NCBI GenBank assembly: GCA_025766275.1 | Contig: JAFKAC010000077.1 | Location: 219,508 to 283,507, forward strand | DNA: 64,000 nt | Reading direction: 5' to 3' | Origin: Lactarius indigo | Taxonomy: Eukaryota > Basidiomycota > Agaricomycetes > Russulales > Russulaceae | Part shown: positions 1-10,574 of the stretch, in pieces | Numbering within the stretch: position 1 is the first letter of the stretch | Layout: the number at the start of each line of letters is the position of its first letter | Notes under the pieces: model-generated | What the model was told of the DNA's origin: nothing | The model's database searches: none | The model's input: only the letters and a program-made list of their open reading frames with translations | Position numbers and translations under genes: made by a program

Positions 1-5
1 TGCAG

Positions 6-190
6 ACTTTGGAATTGCAGTTTTAAGCAAGTATATATGTACAGTTCATTCAATTGCATATGGCAATGATCAGGCATATGGGAACAGTGAATTAATCCAC
101 TTAGATATGTGTGGCAAGGTGCAAGTATATCAGAAGCTTATAATTACAGGAAAGTCCGATAAAATAAATAAAGCATTATCAATGCATGTG
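6..190 (+). pseudogene. Possible copia-type pol scrap at the outer end of the foldback arm
   Basis: The plus-strand reading contains SELIHLDMCG, which resembles the ELIHSDxCGP motif at the start of the copia integrase region. The mirrored copy reads on the minus strand at 6222-6425. Only about 60 codons are visible and no catalytic residues are included, so this is a weak family hint. If right, the foldback arms captured a fragment of a Ty1/copia element. Confidence 0.25.
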
Positions 191-430
191 AGGACAATGG
201 AATAGAATGGAAAATCCAATTGTATGAATACAGTGGTCATAATAATGGTGAACATCCAATATGGTGAGGAACATCTGATAAAATGAATGGAGCATTATCG
301 ATGCATGTGAGGGTAATGGAATAGAATGGAAAATCCAATTGTATGAATACAGTGGTCATAATAATAGTGAACATCCAATATGGTGAGGAACATCTGATAA
401 AATGAATGGAGCATCATCTATGCATATGAG
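158..430 (+). repeat. 119-bp tandem repeat, just over two copies
   Basis: The word GATAAAAT and its downstream context recur at 158, 277 and 396, a period of 119 bp. The mirrored copies lie at about 6000-6265 in the right arm of the foldback element. Confidence 0.75.
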
Positions 431-1226
431 AACACTGAGACATTAACATAATGGTGTTGGACATCTCCACAATAGTATGGGACATCCCTACAATGGTATT
501 GAATGTCCTTACAATGTGCAGGACATATTGACAGAATGTGGGATATCCTGATGGATGATGTTGGATATCCCCATAATGGCATAGGACATCCCTACAATGG
601 TGTTGGATGTCCTGACAGATAGTGTGGGACATCCCCACAATGATAGTGGTGGTCCATACAATGATAGGGGACATCCAAACAATATTAGAAACCCCTACAA
701 TGATGTAGGATTCCAAGGGAGATCCTCACAATGATGTAGGAGATCTCAAGGGAGATCCTCACAATGGTGTAGGACATCCCCTTAATAGGTGTTGGATATC
801 TCTGCAATGGTGTTGGATGTCCCAACATATAGTGTAGGACATCCCCACAATGGTATGGGATGTTCATACAATGATATGGGACATCCCTGTAATGGTGTTA
901 GATGTCCCTGTAATGATTTAGGACATTCTTATAATGGTGTGGGACATCCTTACAATTATGTGGGACACATTCACAGATGATGTGGAATATCCTCACAATG
1001 GCATGAGACATCCCTATAATGGTGTAGGACATCCCCTGTTGGTGTTAGATGTCCTGACAGATCATGTGGGACATCCTCACAATGGTATGGAAGGTTCATA
1101 CAATGATATGGGACATCCCTGTAATGATGTCGGATGTCCTGACATATAGTGTGGGACATCTCTATAATGGTATGGGAGATCTTTACAATAATAGAGGACA
1201 ACCAAACAATGATATTAGATACCCCT

Positions 1227-2383
1227 TGTAACGCCACTACAGGGGCATTGCGTACGACCTGTACTGAGTCAGTCGGGTAACGGTAGCACAAGCTCCAAGG
1301 CTTGGCTTCAGCGTGATGATGCACAAGGATCACAAGGACGACGGTCACTTGGATCGTAGAGGAAGGCCAAGACTCAAAGGTCTGGCAAAGGCAAACAGGG
1401 GGTTCATGAGACAATGGGGCACAAAGGGTTTCAAGTGTAGTATTACACAAGAAGTCTAGTCTACCATACAAGCTAGATAGGACTAGGTTTAAATAGACAA
1501 CTGCCAGTGTGATGACTACAAACTGATGGCGTTATCGTCAGTCTCAGAACAATGGACAGGACATAAAGGGAACAAAGGGACATCATACTGGGAATAAAGG
1601 CAAATCACGTGGGGTCGCGCATGATTGGGAACACGACGGAAACTAGCACATGTCAAACTTTATCAGAAGGGAACATCTGTTACGCCCTAGCAGGGGCGTG
1701 GGTTCTAGAGGTTCTGAATCACACAGATATCAAGCGAAGACCTCTGTTGTCTTATTGCTATGAAATACGAGTGATAAGGTGTGGCACCAGGTGCAGCACT
1801 ACTCTGTAATGTAGGACTCCTCGTCCGAAGTGTCTAACACTTCTCTACACTTGATCTTGCTAGTGCACAGAGTATAACAGGTGTAATGCGTTGATATAGT
1901 TCAACTGCAAAGACTTCGAAGTGTCCTGGTTAGGGACTGAGGTAGGGGATGCACAAGAAGAGAGGGATAAGACGAGGTCACACCAAAGTACGGAGGCAAG
2001 GTTGCTAGATTGCAAACGAAGCCAAGTCTGGCTTCCTACGGTCTATGGTACAGGTTTATATAGGACAGGGTTCCAAACAACATGAACACAAGTCCACACA
2101 ATATCAAAGAGACTAAACGGAGTAAACAGAAGTTCGGATCAAAGAAACAGCGCCACTAGTAACAGTAGCTCCTTTGGTAACAAGGTATAGTACAAAGGGG
2201 GGAAGGCATGGTGGAGACATACTATGACTTAGGTCTGAAGCGTCGGATCATAACAACATCGATAAGTAAGGCGCGCGATAGGAACCAGATAATTGTAAGG
2301 TCCGCGTAATCGTACAGGGCTCATATAGTATGGGGAAGGGAATGGTGATATGCAAAAGAACGAGTCCAAAGAAAATCGTAACA
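1227..2383 (+). mobile_element. Solo LTR, family A (split by a family D solo LTR)
   Basis: It starts TGTAACGCC and ends CGTAACA, and is flanked by the exact 5-bp TSD CCCCT (1222-1226 and 2384-2388). It interrupts a continuous 21-bp repeat of the foldback arm; the uninterrupted counterpart is visible in the right arm. Without the nested insertion it is about 574 bp. There is no internal retrotransposon sequence, so it is a solo LTR left by LTR-LTR recombination. Confidence 0.93.
1678..2255 (+). mobile_element. Solo LTR, family D, nested in the family A LTR
   Basis: It is 578 bp, TGTTACGCC to CATAACA, with TSD ACATC at 1673-1677 and 2256-2260. The flanking family A sequence matches the undisrupted stretch near 5130-5160. 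A TATA-like word (TATATAGG) lies near 2057. It is the same length as the copy at 2682-3259. Confidence 0.93.
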
Positions 2384-2681
2384 CCCCTACAATGATGTAG
2401 GAGATCTTAAAGGAGATCCTCACAATGGTGTGGGACATCCCTATAATAGCATAGGATATCCTAACAGATGATATAGGGCATCCCCATAATGGTGTTGGAT
2501 ATCCCTGGAATGGTGTTGGATGTCCTGACATATAGTGTGGGACATCCCCACAATGGTATGGGATGTTCATACAATGATATGGGACATCTCTGTAATAGTG
2601 TTGGATGTCCCTGTAGTAATGTGGGACATCCCCACAAATGGTGTCAGACATCACCACAGTGGTATGGGACATCCTGGAACT

Positions 2682-3259
2682 TGTTATGATCCGACGCTTC
2701 GGACCTAAGCCACAGTACGTTTCCACCCTGCCTTCCCCCTTCTGTACCATACCTTGTTACCAAAGGAGCTACTGTTACTAGTGGCGCTGTTTCCTTGATC
2801 CGAACTTCTGTTTACTCCGTTTAGTCTCTTTGATATTGTGTAGACTTGTGTTCATGTTGTTTGGAACCCTGTCCTATATAAACCTGTACCATAGACCGTA
2901 GGAAGCCAGACTTGGCTTCGTTTGCAATCTAGCAACCTTGCCTTCGTACTTTGGTGTGACCTCGCCTTATCCCCCTCTTCTTGTGCATCCCCTACCTCAG
3001 TCCTTAACTAGGACGCTTCGAAGTCTTTGCAGTTGAACTATATCAACGCGTTACACCTGTTATACTCTGCGCACTAGCAAGATCAAGTGTAGAGAAGTGT
3101 TAGACACTTCGGACGAGGAGTCCTACATAGCAGAGTAGTGCTGCACCTTGTGCCACACTTTACCACTCGTATTTCATAGCAATAAGACAACAGAGGTCTT
3201 CGCTTGATACTTGTGTGATTCAGAACCTTTAGAACCCACGCCCCTGCTAGGGCGTAACA
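2682..3259 (-). mobile_element. Solo LTR, family D, inverted
   Basis: It is 578 bp, reads TGTTATGATCC to GGGCGTAACA on the plus strand, and is the reverse of the copy at 1678-2255. The exact TSD is GAACT (2677-2681 and 3260-3264). It lies near the centre of the foldback element. Confidence 0.93.
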
Positions 3260-4061
3260 GAACTGGTATCAGAAATTTCCACACTGGTATCAGACATCTG
3301 TACAATAATGTAGAAGATCCACACAATTGGGTGAGACATCCTTATAATGGTGTGGCACATCCTCACAATGATATAGGACATCACAACAGATGGCATGGGA
3401 TATCCCTGCAATAACATAGGAGATAATAGGACATCAACACCATAGTGTAGGATATCTCAACAATGGTGTGGTATATTCCAATAGATGGTGTGGGACACCA
3501 CTACAGTGGTATGGGATATCCTGACAATGATATGGGATATTCCTGCAATGGTATCAGATATCTCTACAATAATGTAGGACAACCACACAATGATGTAAAA
3601 CATCCCTACAATGGGGTCAGCATGTCCTACAACATTTTGAGGGTGTCCCACACCATTATCAGGATGTCCCACAGATGTCCTATGCCATTGTGGGGATGTC
3701 CCACATCATCAATGAGCATGTCCCACATAATTGTAAGGATGTATTACACCATTACAGGGACATCCAACACCATTACAGGAATGTCCCATATCATTGTATG
3801 AACCTCTCATACCATTGTGGGGATATTCCACACTATATGTTGGGACATCCAACACCATTCCAGGGATATCCAACACCATTATAGGGATGCCCTATATCAT
3901 CTGTTAGGATATCCTATGCTATTATGGGGATGTCCCACACCATTGTGAGGATCTCCTTTGGGATCTCCTACATCATTGTAGGGGTATCTAATATCATTGT
4001 TTGGTTGTCCTCTATCATTGTACAGATCTCCCATACCATTATAGAGATGTCCCACACTATA

Positions 4062-5280
4062 TGTAATGCCACTATAGGGGTGTTAGATATGACCTGTATC
4101 AAGTCAGTCCATTCACGGTAGTACAAGCTTGATGGCTTGACTTCAGTGTAGGATGATGCACAAGGATCACAAGGACACAAGTCACTTGGATCATAGAGGG
4201 AGGCTAAGGCTCAAAGACCTAGTGAAGATAGGGGTCGTGAGATGAGGAAAAGCACAAAGGCATTCCGCATTTAGACAAGTGTAGCATTTACACAAGAAGT
4301 CTAGTCTACCGTACAGGCAAGATAGAACTAGGTTTAAATACAAGTTGGACTGTATGGCTGTTACAAACAGATGGCACCATCACTCGATAAAGGGATAAAG
4401 GAAAAGACATAATAAGAACAAGGTGATGAACAGCACACAAGGAGGACATACTCACAGTGACAAGAAGACTGTGATGAGATAGGTCAGGGTGGCTGGAAGC
4501 AGCAACAGGGAAGTCAAGCAAGGTAAAGCAAGAGTGTCTGGCACACAAGCAGTGAGAACTGATGTTGTTACATTAGAGGGAAGGGAGCTTACCTGGCACA
4601 CAAGCAGTGAGAACTGATGTGGACCAGGAGCGTACATGGTACTCTACTTATACACTTTCTGGTAGTGACACTGTACAAGGGATGTAACACTAAGTCACGC
4701 AGTACAAGGAAGCGTTGTTCTACAAACGGACAAGGGAGTGGACATTCTGAGAACAAGGGAAGAAAGAATAAGGAGAGTCCAGAAGCAAATGATATCATAC
4801 TGACATCATAATAAAGATAAAGCTAAGTACAGAACAAAGGAAAGTACAAAGGTGTTATACAATGCAGAGTCTGGAAGTATGATGTCATAGAAGTACAGTG
4901 ATGTCATAGATGATGCAATGGTAAGTCCAGATTGTACAGATCAAACAGTATCTAATCTACAAGTCCTGTATATCTAATCTAAAGCAGTCCATGCTGCAAG
5001 TCTGGTCTGTATAAGCCGCTAAGTGCGCAAGGGTCACTTATCAACACAAGGCATGAATATAGTTGAAACAAAGACAAATCATGCAGGGTTGTGCATGAGT
5101 GAGAATGAGACGGAAACTAGCACATGTCAAGCTTTATCAGAAAGGATCGTTAACAAGCTAGGTGTGTGATAAGAACCAGGTAATCGTAAGGTCCATGTAA
5201 TCATACAGGGCTCATGGGAGATTGGGAAAGGAAAAGTAAAGAAAAGAAAGAATGAGTCCAAGTGGCAAGAAATCGTAACA
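4062..5280 (+). mobile_element. Solo LTR, family A, second copy (split by a family C solo LTR)
   Basis: TGTAATGCC to CGTAACA with exact TSD CTATA (4057-4061 and 5281-5285). It aligns with 1227-2383 in its first 370 bp and last 240 bp. Compared with that copy, many CG dinucleotides are TG or CA. It interrupts the right arm of the foldback. Confidence 0.92.
4424..5046 (-). mobile_element. Solo LTR, family C, nested in the family A LTR
   Basis: On the minus strand it reads TGTTGATAAGTG to GTTCATCA. The exact TSD is CAAGG (4419-4423 and 5047-5051). It contains two copies of a segment including CAAGCAGTGAGAACTGATG about 70 bp apart, as do the other family C copies. Confidence 0.93.
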
Positions 5281-6782
5281 CTATATGTTGGGACATCCAA
5301 CATCATTACAGGGATGTCCCATATCATTGTATGAATCTCCCATACCATTGTGAGGATGTCCCACATGATCTGTCAGGACATCCAACACCAAAAGAGGGAT
5401 GTCCTACACCATTATAGGGATGTCTCATGCCATTGTGAGGATATTTCACATCATCTATGAATGTGTCCCACATAATTGTAAGGATGTCCCACACCATTAT
5501 AAGAATGTCCTAAATCATTACAGGGACATCTAACACCATTACAGGGATGTCCCATATCATTGTATGAACATCCCATACCATTGTGGGGATGTCCCACACT
5601 ATATGTTGGGACATCCAACACCATTGCAGAGATATCCAACACCATTATGGGGATGTCCTACACCATTGTGAGGATCTCCCTTGAGATCTCCTACATCATT
5701 GTGAGGATCTCCCTTGGAATCCTACATCATTGTAGGGGTTTCTAATATTGTTTGGATGTCCCCTATCATTGTATGGACCACCACTATCATTGTGGGGATG
5801 TCCCACACTATCTGTCAGGACATCCAACACCATTGTAGGGATGTCCTATGCCATTATGGGGATATCCAACATCATCCATCAGGATATCCCACATTCTGTC
5901 AATATGTCCTGCACATTGTAAGGACATTCAATACCATTGTAGGGATGTCCCATACTATTGTGGAGATGTCCAACACCATTATATTAATGTCTCAGTGTTC
6001 TCATATGCATGGATGATGCTCCATTCATTTTATCAGATGTTCCTCACCATATTGGATGTTCACCATTATTATGACCACTGTATTCATACAATTGGATTTT
6101 CCATTCTATTCCATTGCCCTCACATGCATCGATAATGCTCCATTCATTTTATCAGATGTTCCTCACCATATTGGATGTTCATTATTATGACCACTGTATT
6201 CATACAATCGGATTTTCCATTCTATTCTATTGTCCTCACATGCATTGATAATGCTTTATTCATTTTATCGGACTTTCCTGTAATTATAAGCTTCTGATAT
6301 ACTTGCACCTTGCCACACATATCTAAGTGGATTAATTCACTGTTCCCATATGCCTGATCATTGCCATATGCAATTGAATGAACTGTACATATATACTTGC
6401 TTAAAACTGCAATTCCAAAGTCCACAGTGGTCCAAAGTTAGTTGGAACTCCCACCTGACGTCAGTTGGACTATCAGTTGCAGGGGAATCTCTGCCATCGG
6501 CCAGTGCTGGCTGAGTATCAAGTATTCAAGATTCTCACTGTCGGTTGGGGGTATCAATCATATAAGCCATCGCTGATCATTATGTGAAAAACCAGTCCAC
6601 CATTGATGTGAAGAATAGTCTTCCCATGCAACTATTGACTCCCCTCCCACTGGCATGTGAGCCCATTATGCGGTACAAGTGTCTGGTGACTGGCTGTCCT
6701 CAGTGGACCCACCAGAATAAGGGTAGAGGCACTTCTGAGGCTAAGCACAATCACCACCTTAAAACACATTCTGCTCAAGAGC

Positions 6783-6949
6783 TGTAATGCTGTCATGATG
6801 TTAGCTCAACTTGAGCTCAGTTGATATGGCAGATCAATTTAGTGGTATGATGCTCAAAGGCACGTGACTTGTCTTGGATGCTCAAAGGCAACTTTGGGAT
6901 GCTTGCAGACACCCAGCACAAAGGCAGATTCAACAGATATGAGAGAACA

Positions 6950-6984
<35 letters not shown>

Positions 6985-7271
6985 TCAAACAAGTGACGAT
7001 TCAAGAAGACCAAGATGGTGTATCTTGGTCTTCACCACTATCCTTAAGTACAGATTCTAGCAGGCTTTCAAGCACTGCTATAAGGCTCAGTATGTAGCAT
7101 CCAATGAATCATGTAAGTAGAGCAAACCCTAATACTACTACTACTGGTATTAGGGTTGAGTCATCCAGTCCTTAACTCCTACCTCCTATCATAAAACCCA
7201 AGTCCATGACTAATCTACCTTACCACCATAGTCACAACCGGTACAGTAAGGATCTGAGTCAAAACATAACA
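6783..7271 (-). mobile_element. Solo LTR, family G, inserted in the coding sequence of the decayed gene
   Basis: It reads TGTAATGCTG to ACATAACA and is the reverse of the LTR at 58679-59132. Exact TSD AGAGC (6778-6782 and 7272-7276). It contains an expanded GA microsatellite (6956-6981) and the conserved LTR hairpin at 7005-7033. The copy at 58679 keeps CpGs that are TG or CA here, so this one is older. Confidence 0.92.
6956..6981 (+). repeat. (GA)n microsatellite
   Basis: Thirteen GA dinucleotides in a row inside the solo LTR at 6783-7271. It is absent from the relative at 58679-59132. Confidence 0.95.
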
Positions 7272-9574
7272 AGAGCTGGCTTCTTGTCATCTAGCTGTTG
7301 CCCAATACACACAGATGGTTGATATAGGGGCTGGCAGAAGTAGACTGGGAAAACTCACTGTTTCACATTTCCTGTCCCCAGTAAAATTTTATCACTCTTA
7401 GCAACCCCCCAGCCATCACTTTTTACTGTCAATCACATTGCACCTTTCACACAAAGCTGGGCAGTGTTACTGGGGCGGGAGGACTATGTTTCCACACTTG
7501 TGCACCAATTTGGTAGCCACCAGAAGGCGGTGAAAAAACTCTGTGATCTAGTCACTCTTCCAAGTAAGACAAGATTAGCAAAAATCACAAACACCATTGG
7601 GAAGGCATTGGAGCATGGTCTCTTACTATCAAATTCTCTTAATCAGACATACATGAAAGATGGTGTGAAGTGGGTGGACAATAAACATTGTTTAATCTGT
7701 GCACAGTTTTCACATAACATGTAAGCTTCCCAGTTTCATTTTTTTTTCTTGCTTTGATCAATTCTTGTGATAATCAGGAAGAAGCCATTCCAACAATTTG
7801 CTGATGATAACAATTATATGAAATATAGGCAAAGTCTCATATCTATTGAAAGCTTCCTTCTCTGGTCTCTTGTTGATCAACTCATGAACACCCAGACTGC
7901 CATCTTGGTCTACCACTCCAAGGATACTATGGATGCCACCAAGGACCTGTTAGAGTTGATTCTGGCATCAGAAGGCAGTCCTGGTCTAGATGAACTCATG
8001 TCCAAAAAACACACACTTTATCTCTCTATTCTCCAAGCAGGCATGGAATCTGAGGACAAAGTGGCATGCCCTTTAGATCAAGTACTCATAGCATGAAGCC
8101 TTTCTGCTAAAGGAAAGTGGAAAAAGGCATCCCTAGTAAGATCCCATGCCTGTCAGGATCTATAGTGTCTGCACTCAATTGTTGCCAATTGTTGCCATCT
8201 TTCAATGCTTGGCCACACCAAATACATTGCTTCCACAGCTTCAGACTTCTGTCACACTGCTCAGAGTCTGGTGGAGGATGATGCGAGATTTCAGGACCTA
8301 GAAGGAGACTCTGGCCTAGAATCTGGCACATCAGATGATGAGAGTACCAGTGGATCGGTCAACTCAAATACCAACTATGACAGCAGTGATCATGATTCTT
8401 AGGTACTCTCTGATTCCCATTCAGTAGACTACTTCAATCCCTGCGACATATCAGACTGGGACATAGAGTCTGCCCTTCATAGCCTCCACAACAAACTTGA
8501 GGTACCATCTCATGTCAACAGTGATGCTGGAGAACCTCATTTACTTCCTACACTAAATAAGTACACTTTTATCATTTAATGACCTGAATGTGTACCTAAC
8601 TCAATTTTGTCAGGGTGTTGGATAAATATTTGGACCTAATTACCACTTCAAAGCAAGTGGGCTTTATCACACCTTTCCAGTGTATTGTGAACATCTCCTT
8701 GGTTCTATACAAGGACAGTGCCCATAAGCCAACATTTCACACCTCTTTTCAGGAAGGAAATATCACTCTGACAAACTATGTGGACACACCAATCATTTTA
8801 CCATTGACCAAAATCTGCACAGTAGTTCACTGGGCAATGACTGACTTCATTTCAAAAGTCGAAGTGGCTCTACCTCCAGGGGCCACTATAAAGGGATTGC
8901 CTCTGCACCATCTCAGCGATGACTTCTCATCCACACCTCTCCATAACCAACCTGCCAATTCCAAGATCCTTCAACCCATTCTCATCAACTACTGGAACCA
9001 AGTGCTGGCTGGTCAACCTTGTCACAAGCCACTTTACAGTGACACTGGCTTAAACTGGATAGAGGCTGACAAATGGCTGGCGGATTATGACACTTGCTTT
9101 CCTCAAGCAGCCTGTGCGATAACACTAAGTTCAGGTGGTATAGATAGCACTACTTTCTGGTACCACCACTATGCTGGCCCTGACAGAACAGTCTTTTTAC
9201 TTAAAAATGGCACCATTGCTTTTGTAAACCCTATCCATTCTAACTGAAAGATCAGCTGGTGCCTTGACTTTGTCACTGTCCCCCCACTGGCAGATGTCTC
9301 CCTCTGCTTCCTCACACTTCTTGTTGTGCTCCTTCCCATAGCCAGCAGGCTAAGATACCTAAAAGGGCAGATAAACCCTCTTTGGTCAACTTGCCTTTGG
9401 ATCTTATCCTGTCAGCGTACAACAGGAAGACATAAATGGGGCTATGACTCCAACAATTCAAACTTTGTACTCACCCCATTATATATAGACGAATGATAAC
9501 TGGGTTCAGGGTTCACTGTGGGTTCTGGGTCTATTTTGACTTAGGGTTACCGCGTATATCCAAGTAATGGTCCC

Positions 9575-9830
9575 GTGTTTGACCATCATTGACAAACGCG
9601 GGACCATTACTTGGCCCGCGTTTGACCATCATGGTCAGACGCGGGGCCATTACTTGGCCCGCGTTTGACCATCATTGACAAACGCGGGACCATTACTTAG
9701 CCCGCTTTTGACCATCATGGTCAAACGCGGGACCATTACTTGGCCCGCATTTGACCATCATGGTCATATGCGGGATGATTACTTGGCCCGCGTTTGACCA
9801 TCATGGTCAAATGCGGGCCTCCAAAGTTGA
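9575..9830. repeat. Palindromic 43-bp minisatellite (GCGTTTGACCA family), about 6 units
   Basis: Each unit has GCGTTTGACCATCATGG followed by TCAAACGC, then GGGACCATTACTTGGCCC. Some units carry an imperfect palindrome (CATTGACAAACGC). The same arms recur at 36822-37190 and, with another spacer, at 55057-55364. Confidence 0.9.
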
Positions 9831-10147
9831 TCTGTATCAATAGAAGGGTGATATTTGTACTCGAAATATATGTTTTATTGTATTTCGAGTTGAATGGCAT
9901 ATTCAGGGTGCCAGTACGGTCCCGCGTTTGTCCATCATGCCTAAACGCGGGACATTATTACATGGTCCCCATATATACATATTGAATAAATAAATGAGGG
10001 GCCATAACTTGACCCGCGTTTAGACACAATGGACAAACGTGGGATCGTATGGGCACCCTGAACATGCCATTCAACTCGAAATACAATAAAACATATATTT
10101 CGAGTACAAATATCACCCTTCTATTAATACAGATCAACTTTGGAGGC
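9818..10147. repeat. Terminal inverted-repeat hairpin of element M (MITE-like)
   Basis: GCCTCCAAAGTTGATC at the left pairs with GATCAACTTTGGAGGC at the right, and the pairing continues for roughly 105 bp per arm. The interior holds two further CGCGTTT-type palindromes. The counterpart is 37192-37520. It could be a MITE, but no TSD was identified. Confidence 0.75.
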
Positions 10148-10430
10148 TATGAGCCACTTTGCAGTACCCCTAGGGGTTAGGGTTATGAGCCACTTAGGGT
10201 TTAGGGTTATGAGCCACTTTAGGGTTTAGGGTGAGGCTGTAGGCTGTAGGCTGTAGGCTGTAGGGTTATGAGCCACTTTGCAGTACCCCTAGGGGTGGAC
10301 GTAGGGGTGGTGTTATGAGCCACTTTGCAGTACCCCTAGGGGTGGACGTAGGGGTTATGAGCCACTTTGCAGTACCCCTAGGGGTGGACGTAGGGGTGGT
10401 GTTCATTGTAGGCAGGGTTTAGGCTTTGCC
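10148..10430 (+). repeat. Interstitial telomere-like and short tandem repeats
   Basis: This stretch holds several TTAGGGTTAGGG- and TAGGGTTTAGGG-like runs, four AGGCTGT repeats near 10233-10263, and a repeated block beginning TTATGAGCCACTTTGCAGTA. TTAGGG is the usual fungal telomere repeat, but the tract is short, impure and internal. From 10430 to 10575 I see nothing further. Confidence 0.7.
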
Positions 10431-10574
10431 TAGGTATGGGCCTCAGGTGGACTTAAGGCAGTCACCTAGAGCTCATGCAATTCTTATAGGTTTCTGTACA
10501 TGTGTACATCAAATACTCCATATGCATGCCAAAATGTATTAGGTGCACACATGTCCAAAGACTCAATTAACTCG

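Larger units (their letters stand above)
430..4061. repeat. 21-bp degenerate tandem repeat (left arm, centre and inner right arm)
   Basis: The consensus is close to GGGACATCCCYACAATGGTRT, repeated head to tail at a 21-bp period with much variation. It runs in plus orientation to about 3618 and in reverse orientation after that, and also fills 5286-6010 outside LTR copy 4062-5280. The GGGACATCCC half is close to an inverted repeat. Because 21 is a multiple of three, every frame yields heptad-like peptides (for example GHPHNG). LTRs interrupt it at 1227-2383 and 2682-3259. Confidence 0.85.
5..6422. mobile_element. Giant foldback (palindromic) repeat element with nested LTR insertions
   Basis: The first bases of the window (from about position 5) reappear reverse-complemented ending at 6422, and the pairing continues inward. 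With the inserted LTRs removed, each arm is about 1.7 kb: about 5-2681 pairs with about 3690-6422, and the orientation of the internal repeats flips near 3618. The arms differ mainly by scattered transitions and small indels. The body is largely a degenerate 21-bp tandem repeat, so peptide-like ORFs with seven-residue repeats appear in several frames; I do not regard these as genes. No transposase was seen. The left end lies at the window edge, so the true boundary may be outside. It could be a foldback-type transposon or an inverted duplication of a satellite. Confidence 0.8.
6566..9477 (+). pseudogene. Decayed multi-exon gene, unknown family, disrupted by an LTR and nonsense changes
   Basis: The reading frame resumes exactly across the LTR at 6783-7271: ...HSAQE before and LASCHLAV after, once the AGAGC duplication is discounted. 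The N-terminal part has a C2H2-like pattern (KCLVTGC ... HNHHLKTH). An exon near 7440-7720 contains FGSHQKAVKKL. Introns are visible at about 7721-7777 (GTAAGC...TCAG) and about 8561-8613 (GTACAC...TCAG, joining NK to VLDKYLDL). In-frame stops interrupt otherwise coding sequence at about 8094 (TGA, probably from TGG), 8148 (TAG, probably from CAG), 8401 (TAG) and 9245 (TGA, probably from CGA); the frame continues after each, with a hydrophobic stretch near 9295-9350. It ends where the satellite element begins at 9478. I do not recognise the family. No start codon is clear; a stop lies at 6563. Confidence 0.7.
9478..10147 (+). mobile_element. Palindromic-minisatellite element M, copy 1
   Basis: The block from TTATATATAGACG to CAACTTTGGAGGC is repeated almost exactly at 36725-37520. 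It has three parts: a short leader containing TTAGGGTTA; about six units of 43 bp, each centred on a palindrome with arms CGCGTTTGACCA; and a terminal hairpin of about 330 bp. Copy 1 is about 126 bp shorter than copy 2, which is about three units. It joins the decayed gene at its left end. No ORF of note and no clear TSD. The mechanism of spread is unknown. Confidence 0.8.

Noticed and set aside
414..716. 100-codon ORFs on both strands in the foldback arms (414-716 and 5714-6016)
   Set aside because: They encode the translated 21-bp repeat and exist twice only because the arms are mirror images; no start, intron or domain evidence.
9575..9830. CRISPR-like appearance of regularly spaced palindromes
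   Set aside because: Spacers are identical to each other rather than unique, and the genome is eukaryotic; it is a minisatellite.
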